Source: Streptomyces sp. NBC_01551
GTDB taxonomy: Bacteria; Actinomycetota; Actinomycetes; Streptomycetales; Streptomycetaceae
NCBI RefSeq assembly: GCF_026339935.1
Contig: NZ_JAPEPX010000001.1
Coordinates: 3,424,001-3,488,000, forward strand
Reading direction: 5' to 3'
Length of the DNA: 64,000 nucleotides
The translations under genes were made by a program, and so were the position numbers. This document shows positions 1 through 8,563 of this stretch, piece by piece. Position 1 is the first letter of the stretch, and every line of letters begins with the position of its first letter. A model generated the notes under the pieces. The model was not told the DNA's origin. It saw nothing but the letters and a program-made list of their open reading frames with translations, and did no database searches.

Positions 1-1
1 G

Positions 2-298
2 TACCTCAGGGCTGCCGAGGGCGTGCTCGGGACTCCCACGTGGACCGGAGCCTGGGACGCCGCCGATTTCCCTGAGCCGCCGCATCCCTCGTACTGGTCC
101 GACCGCGAGGAGCGGGTGCTCGACCGCGAGCCCTATCGCTTCGCTTACTGGGCGCCCGGGAGTGGTGTTCCGGGGCTGCCGTTCATCGTGTTGACCCAGT
201 CCGTGACCTTCCCCACCTGGACCACCGACATGCCGGGCGGGTCGGCCATCTCGCTTGAGGTGTATCCGCCCGCTGAGTTCACGGAGACCGGCCCGTGA
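2..298 (+). CDS. 3' end of an unrecognised protein (partial)
   Basis: The frame is open from the window edge, so the true start lies upstream and about 98 residues are visible. An internal GTG at 23 is probably not the start. The protein is rich in Trp, Pro and acidic residues and shows no membrane segment or motif that I recognise. It reads in the same direction as the DUF4913 gene 38 bp downstream and probably belongs to the same conjugation-like block. Function unknown. Confidence 0.5.
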   Translation, partial: YLRAAEGVLGTPTWTGAWDAADFPEPPHPSYWSDREERVLDREPYRFAYWAPGSGVPGLPFIVLTQSVTFPTWTTDMPGGSAISLEVYPPAEFTETGP

Positions 299-335
299 CG
301 GAATCGACCGGCAACTTGCCCAAGGAAGGCAGCGT

Positions 336-728
336 ATGACCACGAGTCCCGAAGAGCGCCCGGCGTCCGGCGAGGAAGTGGAGTTGTACTTCGAGGACGT
401 CTTCACCTTCGTCTCCGAGTACCTCTCCCCGATGGTGCGCCGCCGGGTGAACGGATCCTCCGCGACCTGGTGCCCCCGCTGGTGGGAGCACCCCGAGGCC
501 GGCGCGCGGCTCTCCGCGCTGTGGCTGGCCTGGGAGCATCTGCGACTCGAACCGGACCTCGGCATGTCGACGTGGTGGCTGCACCACGCCGACCCGCACC
601 TGCGCGTGCTCATGGACACGGATCTGGGCCCGTTCGCGGCCTGTTCGCCCAAAGTCGGCGGCCACACGGTTTATCCCTTCGAGCCGCTCCCCTTGGAGAA
701 GTACGACCCCGACTCGGCGTCCGCGTGA
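336..728 (+). CDS. DUF4913 family protein
   Basis: This 130-residue protein matches the DUF4913 pattern: an acidic N-terminus, then SEYLSPMVRRRV, TWCPRWWEHPEA, ALWLAWEHLR and WWLHHADPHLRVLM. The Trp-rich core and HADPH segment are characteristic. The ATG at 336 was chosen because AAGGAAGG stands 6-7 bases upstream; a longer frame to 255 would overlap the preceding gene. DUF4913 genes are usually found beside conjugation or integrative-element genes in actinomycetes, which fits the VirD4-like ATPase 4.3 kb downstream. The biochemical role is unknown. It is followed by a terminator-like hairpin. Confidence 0.8.
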   Translation: MTTSPEERPASGEEVELYFEDVFTFVSEYLSPMVRRRVNGSSATWCPRWWEHPEAGARLSALWLAWEHLRLEPDLGMSTWWLHHADPHLRVLMDTDLGPFAACSPKVGGHTVYPFEPLPLEKYDPDSASA

Positions 729-734
729 GGGATC

Positions 735-762
735 GGTGAGGACGCCCGAGGCGTTCCTCACC
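735..762 (+). terminator. Terminator-like hairpin after the DUF4913 gene
   Basis: GGTGAGGACGCC and GGCGTTCCTCACC form a stem with one bulged base and a short CGA loop, 7 bases after the stop codon. There is no clear U-tract, as is common in Streptomyces. Its right arm carries the same TTCCTCACC word that recurs in the promoter region that follows. Confidence 0.5.
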
Positions 763-819
763 AATTCCCCACATTCATCAACGGCCCCTGAACCGGGCTG
801 TTTTCCTCACCCCCTCCCC

Positions 820-853
820 GCATTTTCCTCACCTTTCCCCGTGAGGAAAATGC
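820..853. promoter_or_regulatory. Inverted repeat upstream of the conjugation-like operon
   Basis: GCATTTTCCTCAC at 820-832 and GTGAGGAAAATGC at 841-853 are a perfect 13-base inverted repeat around an 8-base spacer. A further TTTTCCTCAC half site lies at 801-810. The array sits 66 bases upstream of the GTG start at 919. It could be an operator for the regulator of the downstream operon, although no regulator for it is visible in the window. Confidence 0.6.
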
Positions 854-918
854 GCCGTCCGGCAGCCGTTCCGCCACCTACCGTGTCTCGGCGACCTGAC
901 TGAGGGAGGCCCGGGACG

Positions 919-1605
919 GTGGATTCACCTGCCGAGAACAAGCGAAGTGCGGTACTGGCCCTGGTGTTGCTGGGTGCCCTGCTGATCGGCACCCTGGTCG
1001 TCTTCACCGTCTTCAACGGTGAGGACGACGACGAGGGCGATGCCAAGGCGGCGCCCGCGGCGACGGCCACACGACGCGCGGGCACGGCATCGGGCTCAGG
1101 TGCCGCTGCCGGCGGGGCCGCGCCGCAGTCCGGGTCCGCCGCCGCGGTGCCCCCCATCGTCACGCCGGACGATCTGGCCGCGGCCCACCGCGTGATGTCC
1201 GAGTACATGTCGGGCCTGAGCACCTTCAAGCACACCGATACGACGGCCTCCTGGGTGCCTCCGCTGCTGGAACGCACCTCGAGCAACGTGGAGATGAAGA
1301 AGCGGACCGTCCTCCCCTCCGGCAAGGCGTGGGCGGTGTGTCAGCAGGCCAAGTGTTCGTCCGAGGGGAAGGCTGTCGTGCTCCGGGACGCGCTGATCGC
1401 CGATGAACTCGCCCGCGGCAGCGGCCAGACGATCTCGAGCGTGGTGGAAGTGACCGCGACCCGCTCGGACGACGGCAAGAAGACCGAGGCCGAGACCAAC
1501 ACCTGGCTGGTGAGCGCCCGCAAGAGCAGCGGCGAGTGGCAGGTGACCGGCTTCGACATCTACGGCCTGGGCAACGTGGGCGCGCCCGAGCCGAAGGGGG
1601 AGTGA
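919..1605 (+). CDS. Membrane-anchored conjugation-accessory-like protein
   Basis: This 228-residue protein has one transmembrane segment at about residues 12-32, a short acidic stretch (EDDDEG), an Ala/Gly-rich linker to about residue 75, and then a folded C-terminal domain predicted to lie outside the cell. The shape resembles VirB8-like or TcpC-like accessory proteins of Gram-positive transfer systems, but I see no diagnostic motif and the assignment rests on context. The GTG start follows GAGGGAGGCCCGGGACG. The next gene starts only 6 bases after this stop, so the two are probably cotranscribed. Confidence 0.6.
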   Translation: MDSPAENKRSAVLALVLLGALLIGTLVVFTVFNGEDDDEGDAKAAPAATATRRAGTASGSGAAAGGAAPQSGSAAAVPPIVTPDDLAAAHRVMSEYMSGLSTFKHTDTTASWVPPLLERTSSNVEMKKRTVLPSGKAWAVCQQAKCSSEGKAVVLRDALIADELARGSGQTISSVVEVTATRSDDGKKTEAETNTWLVSARKSSGEWQVTGFDIYGLGNVGAPEPKGE

Positions 1606-1611
1606 GCGCCC

Positions 1612-3681
1612 GTGGTGGCTCCTGCCGTACTGGCGGCCGCATCGAAGGCCGTCAAGGTGGCGAAGGCTGCCAAGGGCGCGGCCGAACTCGCCTCGGGACA
1701 GGGCGGCGGGAAGGGGGGCGGCGGAAAGAAGAAGAACAACCTCAAGTGGCTGCTCGTCGCCGGCGTCGGGGGCCTCCCGATCGTCGGTTTCGGTCTCGTC
1801 TTCGTCATCATGCTCACCGCCATGGTCGGCGGCCTGGGAAGCGGCGCCGCCATGGCGGCTTGCGGCGACTACGCGGACAACGCCGGAACGGGCAACACCG
1901 GAGACAAGGCTGCGACGAACCCGATCATGCCCGCCGGCAAGGTGTACATGCCGAGCGACACCGCTCGCGATGAGATACCCCCGAGGATGATCCTCGCCTC
2001 GATGCGGGCGGCCGCGCGCTACGAGGGCCTCGACTGGACGATCATCGCCGGGCAGATGTACCAGGAGACCAAGTACGGGCAGGACAAGTCGGCGGCCTCC
2101 GGCGGGGACAACGGCCTCGGCTACAAGGGCCTCCTCCAGTTCGGCGACGACGCGTGGCGGGGCTACGGCGACGACGGCAACGGTGACGGCAAGAAGGACC
2201 GCTACAACATCGACGACGCGGCCTACGCCGCGGCCAACTACATGCATGCCTTGAAGGTGGAGTCGGAACCCTGGGACGCGCTGCTGTCCTACTCCGGATC
2301 GCTCAAGAACAACACGGTTTACCCCCGCGTGGTGCTCACCCAGTCCGCCCGCTACCGCGGCACCCTCACCGGCGACAAGGACCTGATCAGCCGCTGGTAC
2401 GCGCACCTGAAGAACACCGTCGACAAGAACCCGGACTTCCCGGTCCTCGGAAAGGCCTCGGACATCCCCGAGCCGGTCGGCAACAACGCGCAGCCGGCCG
2501 AGGCGCTGAGCATCCCCTCGGCCGGTGCCCGCAGCTGGTCCACCCCGCCCTTCGACGGCGGCGGCCAGGGCACGACGACGGCCATGGCGCCGGTCGCGTT
2601 CTCCCGCCCGCTGGCGGCCCCGTTCCGCCCGGACGACCCCCCCGCTTCGTCGGGCGGGAAGGACTGGCAGTGGCCGTTGAAGGAGGGCACGTACAAGATC
2701 GGAACGCCGTATCACAAGCAGGGTTCGGCGTGGAGCCTCGGCTACCACACCGGTCTCGACCTGGAATCCCCGGTCGGCACCCCGATCTACGCCCCCGCCG
2801 ACGGCAAGGTCGTGAAGACCGCCAGCGGCGGCTCGTACGGCAACGAGACCCACATTGAGCACGCCAACGGCGTCATCACGCTGTACGCCCACCAGAGCAC
2901 GGTCTCGGTGAAGAACGGTGACACCGTCAAGCGCGGTGACCAGATCGGCGCGGTCGGGCTCACGGGCAACACGTTCGGGCCCCACCTCCACTGGGAGGTG
3001 CGGCTCCCGGGCGTGGACAACCCCTTCATCAGTGGCCAGGACAACGGCCCCGGCATGATCGACCCCGAGGCATGGTTGGCCGGCAAGATCACGGCCAACC
3101 CGGACTACGGCACTGTGCCCGGGAGCAACGACCAGGCCAAGGATGCCGCGTACCGCGACTGCGCGGCGAAAGGCAAGGGCACCGCCGTCCTGCCGGACGG
3201 CGCGGGCTCCACCGGTGCGGTGCCCGACGTCGACGACGCGGTGGTGCGGGCGGCGCTCCGTTGGGCGCAGCGCGGCATCGGCAAGCCGTACGTCTGGGGG
3301 GCGACCCGTCTGCAGGGTGACAACCCCACGTCCTTCGACTGCTCCAGCTTCACGCAGTGGATGTACTACCAAGCCAGCGGCGGCAAGATCGATATCGGTA
3401 CGACCACGTACGAGCAGGAACGCATCCTCCGAGGCAGCGAGATCGACCTCAGCCAGGCGAAGCCCGGTGACCTCATCTACTTCGGCCCCAGCAAGGGGAA
3501 CTCGGACCACGTCGCCGTGGTCTGGGACCCGGCCACCAAGAAGATCCTCCACGCGCCGCGCCCCGGCAAGAACGTGGAGTTCAGCACCTGGGACGTCCAG
3601 TCCAAGATCGTTGCCGTGCACCGGGTGCCGATCCCGGCGGGAACGTCAGGCGAGGGCGCCGCCGAGAGTGGTGCGCACTGA
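1612..3681 (+). CDS. Trimodular cell-wall hydrolase: lytic transglycosylase, M23 and NlpC/P60 domains
   Basis: This 689-residue protein has a basic Gly/Lys-rich N-terminus and one transmembrane segment at about residues 45-70. A lysozyme-like transglycosylase domain follows (about 120-250, candidate catalytic Glu152 in QMYQETK). Next is an M23 (LytM-type) peptidase (about 355-480), with HTGLD giving His379 and Asp383 and HLHWE giving His458 and His460. Last is an NlpC/P60 domain (about 545-680), with Cys577 in FDCSS and His633 in SDHVAVV. All key residues of the two peptidases are present. Combining glycan and peptide cleavage in one anchored protein is typical of the wall-opening component of Gram-positive conjugation systems (VirB1/CwlT-like), which fits the coupling ATPase downstream. 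Confidence 0.88.
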   Translation: MVAPAVLAAASKAVKVAKAAKGAAELASGQGGGKGGGGKKKNNLKWLLVAGVGGLPIVGFGLVFVIMLTAMVGGLGSGAAMAACGDYADNAGTGNTGDKAATNPIMPAGKVYMPSDTARDEIPPRMILASMRAAARYEGLDWTIIAGQMYQETKYGQDKSAASGGDNGLGYKGLLQFGDDAWRGYGDDGNGDGKKDRYNIDDAAYAAANYMHALKVESEPWDALLSYSGSLKNNTVYPRVVLTQSARYRGTLTGDKDLISRWYAHLKNTVDKNPDFPVLGKASDIPEPVGNNAQPAEALSIPSAGARSWSTPPFDGGGQGTTTAMAPVAFSRPLAAPFRPDDPPASSGGKDWQWPLKEGTYKIGTPYHKQGSAWSLGYHTGLDLESPVGTPIYAPADGKVVKTASGGSYGNETHIEHANGVITLYAHQSTVSVKNGDTVKRGDQIGAVGLTGNTFGPHLHWEVRLPGVDNPFISGQDNGPGMIDPEAWLAGKITANPDYGTVPGSNDQAKDAAYRDCAAKGKGTAVLPDGAGSTGAVPDVDDAVVRAALRWAQRGIGKPYVWGATRLQGDNPTSFDCSSFTQWMYYQASGGKIDIGTTTYEQERILRGSEIDLSQAKPGDLIYFGPSKGNSDHVAVVWDPATKKILHAPRPGKNVEFSTWDVQSKIVAVHRVPIPAGTSGEGAAESGAH

Positions 3682-3703
3682 TGAGCAGGAAGACGAGACA
3701 TTG

Positions 3704-5050
3704 ATGAACAAGCGCAGCGCCTTCGCGCTGGCGACGGGGACCGCCCTCGTCCTGGGCCTCACGACCGGCTGTGGTCCGGACAGTTCGGACGGTTCCAAGG
3801 GCGGCGCCACCGCCTCGAAGTCGCCGTCCGCCGGGGCGTCCGCCTCGCCGATGGCCCCGGTGTACGAGGGCAAGCCCGACCCGGGACTGTCCAAGGAGCC
3901 GGTCTGGTCCCGCGCCAAGCTCGCGGACACCCGCACCACGTGCCCCATCGACGCCACGGAGACCCAGCGGGGCGGTGCCGACGTGGGCTTGTGCGCCGTC
4001 GGGGACGCCGTGGTGGTCACCGAGGAGCTCCGCCAGGAGACGGGCGACGGTGCCCAGGAGACCAAGTCGGTCACCCGCCTGCTCGATGCCGGGACCGGCA
4101 AGGAGCGCGCGGCCTTCGACGCCCTCATGTCGGGCGAGCCCGCGGCGGTCGGCCGCTGGAAGGACGGCTCGCCGGCCCTGCTGATCCGCTCGGTCCGCGC
4201 GCAGGACCCGACGCAGGTCACGTACACCATGTACGCCCCGGACGGCCGTGAGCTGGGCCGCTCCGTCTTCCGCGGCAAGGAGTACCTGAACCTGCCGGTC
4301 GTGGACGGGCACGTCAAGCTGCCGAGCTCAAGCAACTTCGAGGTCAAGTACGCCCCGATCGGCGGCGGCGCCGAGCTGACCGTCAATGACGTGAACCCGC
4401 AGAACAACATCGGCCCGGGCTTCGGCTACACCCCCGCGACCAAGGACCACTACGACACCAAGGGCGGCTACCTCGTCGTCACCGACCGCCGCACCGGCAA
4501 GCAGGCGTGGTCCACCCGGGACACGGAGCCGCCGAAGGCCATCGCGGAGATCAACCCCAAGGGCAATCACCCCACGGCCATCCTGAAGCCGCTCGGCGGC
4601 GACCGGGGCATCGTCCTGTGGACGGCGAAGTACGGATCCGACAAGGCGGTGATCGCCGTGGTCGACCTGGCCACCGGCCGCCAGGTGTCGCAGGGACCGT
4701 CGGTGCTCCTGAACAGCCCGGGTTCCGAAAAATTCACCGTGCTGTCCCCGGACGGGAAGACAGCTGTCGGCGAGTTCGGCAAGGAGACCGTGGCCTGGGA
4801 CATCGAGACGGGCCGCGAACTGTGGCGCAGAGGTGAGGAGAAGCCGCTGCGTCCGGCGGCGATCTCGCCCTCCGGCGTGCTGTACGCGAGCGTCGACGGC
4901 CAGCAGACCCTGGACGCCCGCACCGGCAAGCCCCTCTCCACCTACGACCAGATCCCCCAGTTCACCACCAACGGATTCGGGATCCTGACCGACGCGAAGG
5001 CCCTCCACGTCTTCCGGTCCAACACTGCCCCGGCGGAAGGGACGTCCTGA
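3704..5050 (+). CDS. Secreted propeller-like lipoprotein of the conjugation-like block
   Basis: The 448-residue product has a signal peptide ending in GLTTGC, a somewhat weak lipobox with Thr rather than Leu at -3, then a Ser/Gly/Ala-rich linker. The rest carries repeating strands such as LVVTDRRTGKQAWST, VAWDIETGRELWRR and QTLDARTGKPL, typical of PQQ-like or WD-type beta-propellers. The ATG at 3704 follows GGAAGACGAG and lies 22 bases after the hydrolase stop. It ends 2 bases before the coupling ATPase start. Probable role: an extracytoplasmic scaffold or binding protein of the same system. A substrate cannot be read from the sequence. Confidence 0.75.
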   Translation: MNKRSAFALATGTALVLGLTTGCGPDSSDGSKGGATASKSPSAGASASPMAPVYEGKPDPGLSKEPVWSRAKLADTRTTCPIDATETQRGGADVGLCAVGDAVVVTEELRQETGDGAQETKSVTRLLDAGTGKERAAFDALMSGEPAAVGRWKDGSPALLIRSVRAQDPTQVTYTMYAPDGRELGRSVFRGKEYLNLPVVDGHVKLPSSSNFEVKYAPIGGGAELTVNDVNPQNNIGPGFGYTPATKDHYDTKGGYLVVTDRRTGKQAWSTRDTEPPKAIAEINPKGNHPTAILKPLGGDRGIVLWTAKYGSDKAVIAVVDLATGRQVSQGPSVLLNSPGSEKFTVLSPDGKTAVGEFGKETVAWDIETGRELWRRGEEKPLRPAAISPSGVLYASVDGQQTLDARTGKPLSTYDQIPQFTTNGFGILTDAKALHVFRSNTAPAEGTS

Positions 5051-5052
5051 GC

Positions 5053-6786
5053 ATGGCCCCCGAACAGCAGAAGAAGCCCCGCGCGGACAACGACTGGACG
5101 ACGGAGATCGTCCTCCTCGTCGTCGGCGTCCTCGCCCTCCTGTGCGGCGCGTGGCTCGCGGCCCGCCTCGGCGCGTCGTTCGCCGACGAACCGGAGCCCC
5201 CGGGCAACCCCTTCTCCTTCGCCATCGCCCTCGCCAAGGGCGACTACGGGTGGCCGGGCGGCGCCGCGAGCGCCATCGCCGCCGCCGAGGTGCTGCTCCT
5301 CGCCGGCCTGGTCACCGCCGGGTACCGGATCATCCAGCGGATGCGCAACAAGCCGGAAGTGGACCGTGCGGCCCGGCACATGGCGGGCGGCTCGGACCTC
5401 GGCAAGCTCACCATGAAGGGCGCCGCCGCGACCGCGGAGCGCCTCGGGGTACGGGGCCAGGTGCCCGGCGTCTTCATCGGCCGGTCGCTGCGCGGCCGGC
5501 AGCCGCTGTACGGCTCGTTCGAGGACATGCACGTCGACATCTGGGGCCCCCGTACCGGCAAGACGACCCGGCGCGCCATCCCGGCGATCCTGGACGCCCC
5601 CGGGGCCGTCCTCGTCACCTCCAACAAGCGGGACATCGTCGACGCCACGCGCGGCCCCCGCCAGGCCCGCGGCCAGGTGTGGGTCTTCGACCCGCAGCAG
5701 GTGGCGCAGGAGCCGACGGCCTGGTGGTGGAACCCGCTGTCGTACGTCACCGACGTCGCCAAGGCCCGCAAACTGGCCGACCACTTCGCCTCGGGCTCGC
5801 GCGACGCCGACGCGTCCACCGACGCGTTCTTCGACCCGGCGGGACAGGACCTCCTGGCCAACCTGCTGCTCGCGGCGGCCTGCGCCAAGGCGCCCATCAC
5901 GCAGATCTACGGCTGGCTGGCCAACCCGAAGGACGACACCCCCGAGCGCATCCTGCGCGGCGCCGGGCACCACATGCCCGCCGACGCCCTCTCGGGCGTC
6001 ATCACGGCCCCCGACAAGCAGCGCAGCGGCATCTACGGCGTCGCCCAGCAGATGGCGTCCTGCCTGATCAACCCCGAGGTCAACAAGTGGGTGACGCCGC
6101 TCGGCCCGGCCGACGACCGCCCGGAGCTCGACCCCGCCGAGTTCGTCCGCAGCGGCAACACCCTGTACTCGCTCTCCCGCGAGGGCAGTGACTCCGCCGG
6201 CCCGCTGGTCACGGCCCTGACCGTGGCCGTCGTCGAGGCGGCCGAGGAGTACGCCACCACGCAGCGCGGCGGCCGGCTGCCGCTGCCGATGGTCGGCGTC
6301 CTGGACGAGGCGGCGAACGTCTGCCGCTGGCGCGCCCTGCCCGACCTCTACTCGCACTACGGCTCGCGCGGCATCATCTTGATGACGATCCTCCAGTCCT
6401 GGGCCCAGGGCGTCGAGGTGTGGGGCGACCGCGGCATGGAGAAGCTCTGGTCCGCCGCGAACGTCCGCGTCTACGGCGGCGGTGTCTCCGACACCCGCTT
6501 CCTCGGCGACCTCTCGGAGCTGGCGGGCGAGTACGAGCTGCGCGACTACTCCGCGACGCAGGAGGCGGAGTTCGGCGGCTGGTCCGGCAACCGAACGGTG
6601 AACGAGTCCGTCCGCCGCGAGCGCGTCCTGCAGGTCTCCGACCTGGGCTCGATGCCCCCGGGCCGGGCCCTCGTCCTGGCCTCGGGCACCAAGCCGGTCC
6701 TGGTGGAGACGATCCCGTGGTGGGAGGGCCCGTACGCCCAGCAGGTCAAGGCCTCCCTGGCCAAGCACGACCCGGGCGCCGCCTGA
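5053..6786 (+). CDS. VirD4/TraG-type coupling ATPase
   Basis: This 577-residue protein has two N-terminal membrane segments (about residues 17-36 and 76-95) and a cytosolic motor domain. Walker A is GPRTGKTT (Gly165 to Thr172, Lys170) and Walker B is GVLDEAAN (Asp418, Glu419). The sequence around DPAGQDLLANLLLAA and the segment YSHYGSRGIILMTILQS fit the type IV coupling protein family, hexameric pumps that recruit the relaxase-DNA complex. The start lies 2 bases after the lipoprotein stop. Actinomycete integrative elements often use FtsK-like TraB for double-stranded DNA, so a VirD4-type protein here points to a single-strand transfer system or its remnant. No relaxase is visible. Confidence 0.88.
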   Translation: MAPEQQKKPRADNDWTTEIVLLVVGVLALLCGAWLAARLGASFADEPEPPGNPFSFAIALAKGDYGWPGGAASAIAAAEVLLLAGLVTAGYRIIQRMRNKPEVDRAARHMAGGSDLGKLTMKGAAATAERLGVRGQVPGVFIGRSLRGRQPLYGSFEDMHVDIWGPRTGKTTRRAIPAILDAPGAVLVTSNKRDIVDATRGPRQARGQVWVFDPQQVAQEPTAWWWNPLSYVTDVAKARKLADHFASGSRDADASTDAFFDPAGQDLLANLLLAAACAKAPITQIYGWLANPKDDTPERILRGAGHHMPADALSGVITAPDKQRSGIYGVAQQMASCLINPEVNKWVTPLGPADDRPELDPAEFVRSGNTLYSLSREGSDSAGPLVTALTVAVVEAAEEYATTQRGGRLPLPMVGVLDEAANVCRWRALPDLYSHYGSRGIILMTILQSWAQGVEVWGDRGMEKLWSAANVRVYGGGVSDTRFLGDLSELAGEYELRDYSATQEAEFGGWSGNRTVNESVRRERVLQVSDLGSMPPGRALVLASGTKPVLVETIPWWEGPYAQQVKASLAKHDPGAA

Positions 6787-7252
6787 CGGCCGGGTCCGCG
6801 GACCATTCGACGAGCGGCGGCCGGACCTGTGCACACAGGGGCCGGCCGCAGCCGTCCGTGAGGCGCAGGCGGGCGTGCAGGACTCCGGTGTTCAGCGCGG
6901 CGGCGGCGGTGTCCGGGTCGATGGCGTCGAGCATCAGCTTGGCGCGGCGGAACATGGCGAAGGTTCCGGTTTCCCCGTCCACGCTGCCCCACGTCAGGTA
7001 GACGAAGCGGGCCCCGGGGCGGCCTTGGACGTACGGCCCTTTGAGGTCGACCCCCGAGCCGGTCGGGGTCGCGGTCGCCGTGCACTCCAGCGTCCAGAGC
7101 GCCGACACGGCGTCGCCGGGGTGCGGATCCAGCAGGTCGTCCGCCCGGCCCCGTCGCTGGACGGCGACGTGCACGTTGCCGTAGCCGGGGAACCCCGGCC
7201 CGGCGGGACACGTGCGCCCCGGCAGGTCGACGCCCTCGATCCGCATCTCCAT
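6746..7252 (-). CDS. DUF5990 family protein
   Basis: The 168-residue product opens with EMRIEGVDLPGRTC and continues with GYGNVHVAVQRRGR, GPYVQGRPGARFVYLTWG, RRAKLMLDAI and LRLTDGCGRPLCAQVRPP, a good match to the DUF5990 family of small cytoplasmic actinobacterial proteins of unknown role. The start at 7252 was preferred over far-upstream starts in the same frame because the family begins here. The gene converges on the coupling ATPase and overlaps its 3' end by 41 bases, so the last residues may not be conserved. Confidence 0.8.
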   Translation of the reverse strand: MEMRIEGVDLPGRTCPAGPGFPGYGNVHVAVQRRGRADDLLDPHPGDAVSALWTLECTATATPTGSGVDLKGPYVQGRPGARFVYLTWGSVDGETGTFAMFRRAKLMLDAIDPDTAAAALNTGVLHARLRLTDGCGRPLCAQVRPPLVEWSADPAVRRRPGRAWPGRP

Positions 7253-7269
7253 GGCCCCATCCTGCCCGG

Positions 7270-7539
7270 CTAGGCGCTCGCCCCGGAGCCGGTGGGGGTG
7301 AAGATCCGGTCCAGGTGGTGGCGCAGCACCCCGGTGGCGGAATCGGGCCCGCGCCGGCCCACCAGGATGCTGGTGCCCATCGCCGCCGCCATGGCGAGCA
7401 GGCTGATCGCCTCCGTGCGCGCGTCGACGCCGGGGTCGGCCGGCGCGGAGTCCTGCGCCTGCCGGATCAGACCGGCGAGGGCGTCCTCGGCGGCGTCGGG
7501 GTTGTCGATGGGCGTTCTTGCGGCGCCGGGTACGGCCAC
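7270..7539 (-). pseudogene. TetR-type regulator, C-terminal remnant
   Basis: The 89 residues read like the ligand-binding end of a TetR regulator: DAAEDALAGLIRQ, DARTEAISLLAMAAAMGTSILVGR, then GVLRHHLDRIFTPT. No helix-turn-helix half is present upstream in this frame or an adjacent one, because the 7540-7890 stretch shows no coherent TetR N-terminus. I read it as a truncated regulator left at the boundary between the conjugation-like block and the cluster. It could instead be a small independent helical protein. Confidence 0.45.
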
Positions 7540-7888
7540 CGCGTCTGCGTCGCCTCGCGGGCGGGCGCCGCGTCACCGGCCGCTCGGCATGCCGGGGAAG
7601 GCGATCGGGTACGAGACCGTCGGCTCCGGCCGGGGTGCCGGCTGCCCCGGGTCCGCATCCGCCCCGGCCGTTGTGGAGCTGTTGCCGAGGACGAAGACCC
7701 CGGCGACGATCAGGCCCGGCGGAGCGGTCTCCCGTCGGGCCACGGAGGAAGCCGGAGACGGCTGCCGGCCTTGGTGCCGTGCGACTTCACGTACGCGTTG
7801 ATCCAGGGCACGGCCGCATCCCCCTCGTTGGTCGCGCTGCGCCTCCCCGCGCGACCGACCCATGAAAGCAGCTGCCACTGACCACACG

Positions 7889-8563
7889 TCACCGATCAGT
7901 CGCCATTCGTGACGATCGGCCGAAATGCGGGGCGTGCGCGGCGCAGGGAAGACAGACGCCGAGTGCGGCGTGGTGGGCGAGGGCCACCGGCGCGGGGCCG
8001 TGGTCCGGCAGGTCGGCGACCGCGAGGGCCGCGCGGGGGAGGTGCGGGGCGCGGGCGGTGGCGGCGGTCCGGCGGACGACGGCCCGCAGCCGCGCGGCGG
8101 CATCGGACGGCGGGCCGGGCGCGCCGACGGCCAGGGCGAGCGGGCCGTACGGGGCGAGTGCGAGCAGCCAGCGGTGGCCGTGGTGCGCGACGGCGACCAC
8201 CGGCGCGCCGGTGCCGGGCGTATCGGGAGCGCCGGTCAGCCGGGCGGCGCGGAAGTCGCTCGCCGGGTCCCAGCGCAGCCCGATGCGCTCCGGGGGCACC
8301 CGCAGGTGCTCGGCCAGGGCGCGCCGGGCGCCGGCGCGGGCGGCGAAGAACCAGACCCGTTCCTCGTCGCGGGCGATGCGGGCGCCGCGCAGCTTCTCCT
8401 CCCGCCCGAGCAGCGCGACATCGGCCCGGCGGGCGGTGTGCTCCCCGCCCCCGACGCCGTACCAGACGTGCACCGCGTCCGGGGCCGGCGGCGTCACCAC
8501 GCGGCCATCCACGCGGCCCGGCAGGCGGCCGTCACGCCCGGAACGGCGAGGCCAGGCGGACAC
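7889..8563 (-). CDS. Degenerate Sfp-type phosphopantetheinyl transferase-like protein
   Basis: The 224-residue product has the Sfp-like N-terminal layout: VHVWYG, then RADVALLGREEKLRGARIARDEERVWFF, then RRALAEHLRVPPERIGLRWD. Such enzymes load the phosphopantetheine arm onto carrier proteins. The magnesium-binding G(V/I)D(V/I)E motif and the WxxKEA motif are not found; where the first is expected the sequence reads LALAVGAPG. Catalysis is therefore doubtful and the protein may be a repurposed or decayed member. A start at 8563 overlaps the small upstream gene by 32 bases, and internal GTG codons near 8515 could be the real start. It closes the minus-strand cluster. Confidence 0.5.
   Translation of the reverse strand: MSAWPRRSGRDGRLPGRVDGRVVTPPAPDAVHVWYGVGGGEHTARRADVALLGREEKLRGARIARDEERVWFFAARAGARRALAEHLRVPPERIGLRWDPASDFRAARLTGAPDTPGTGAPVVAVAHHGHRWLLALAPYGPLALAVGAPGPPSDAAARLRAVVRRTAATARAPHLPRAALAVADLPDHGPAPVALAHHAALGVCLPCAAHAPHFGRSSRMATDR

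Noticed and set aside
1096..3621. Long minus-strand reading frame of 841 codons opposite the hydrolase gene
   Set aside because: It is a shadow caused by high third-position GC; the plus strand carries a complete multidomain enzyme with all catalytic motifs.
4942..6834. 630-codon minus-strand frame opposite the coupling ATPase
   Set aside because: Shadow frame. The plus-strand product has Walker motifs and the frame bias matches the genome.
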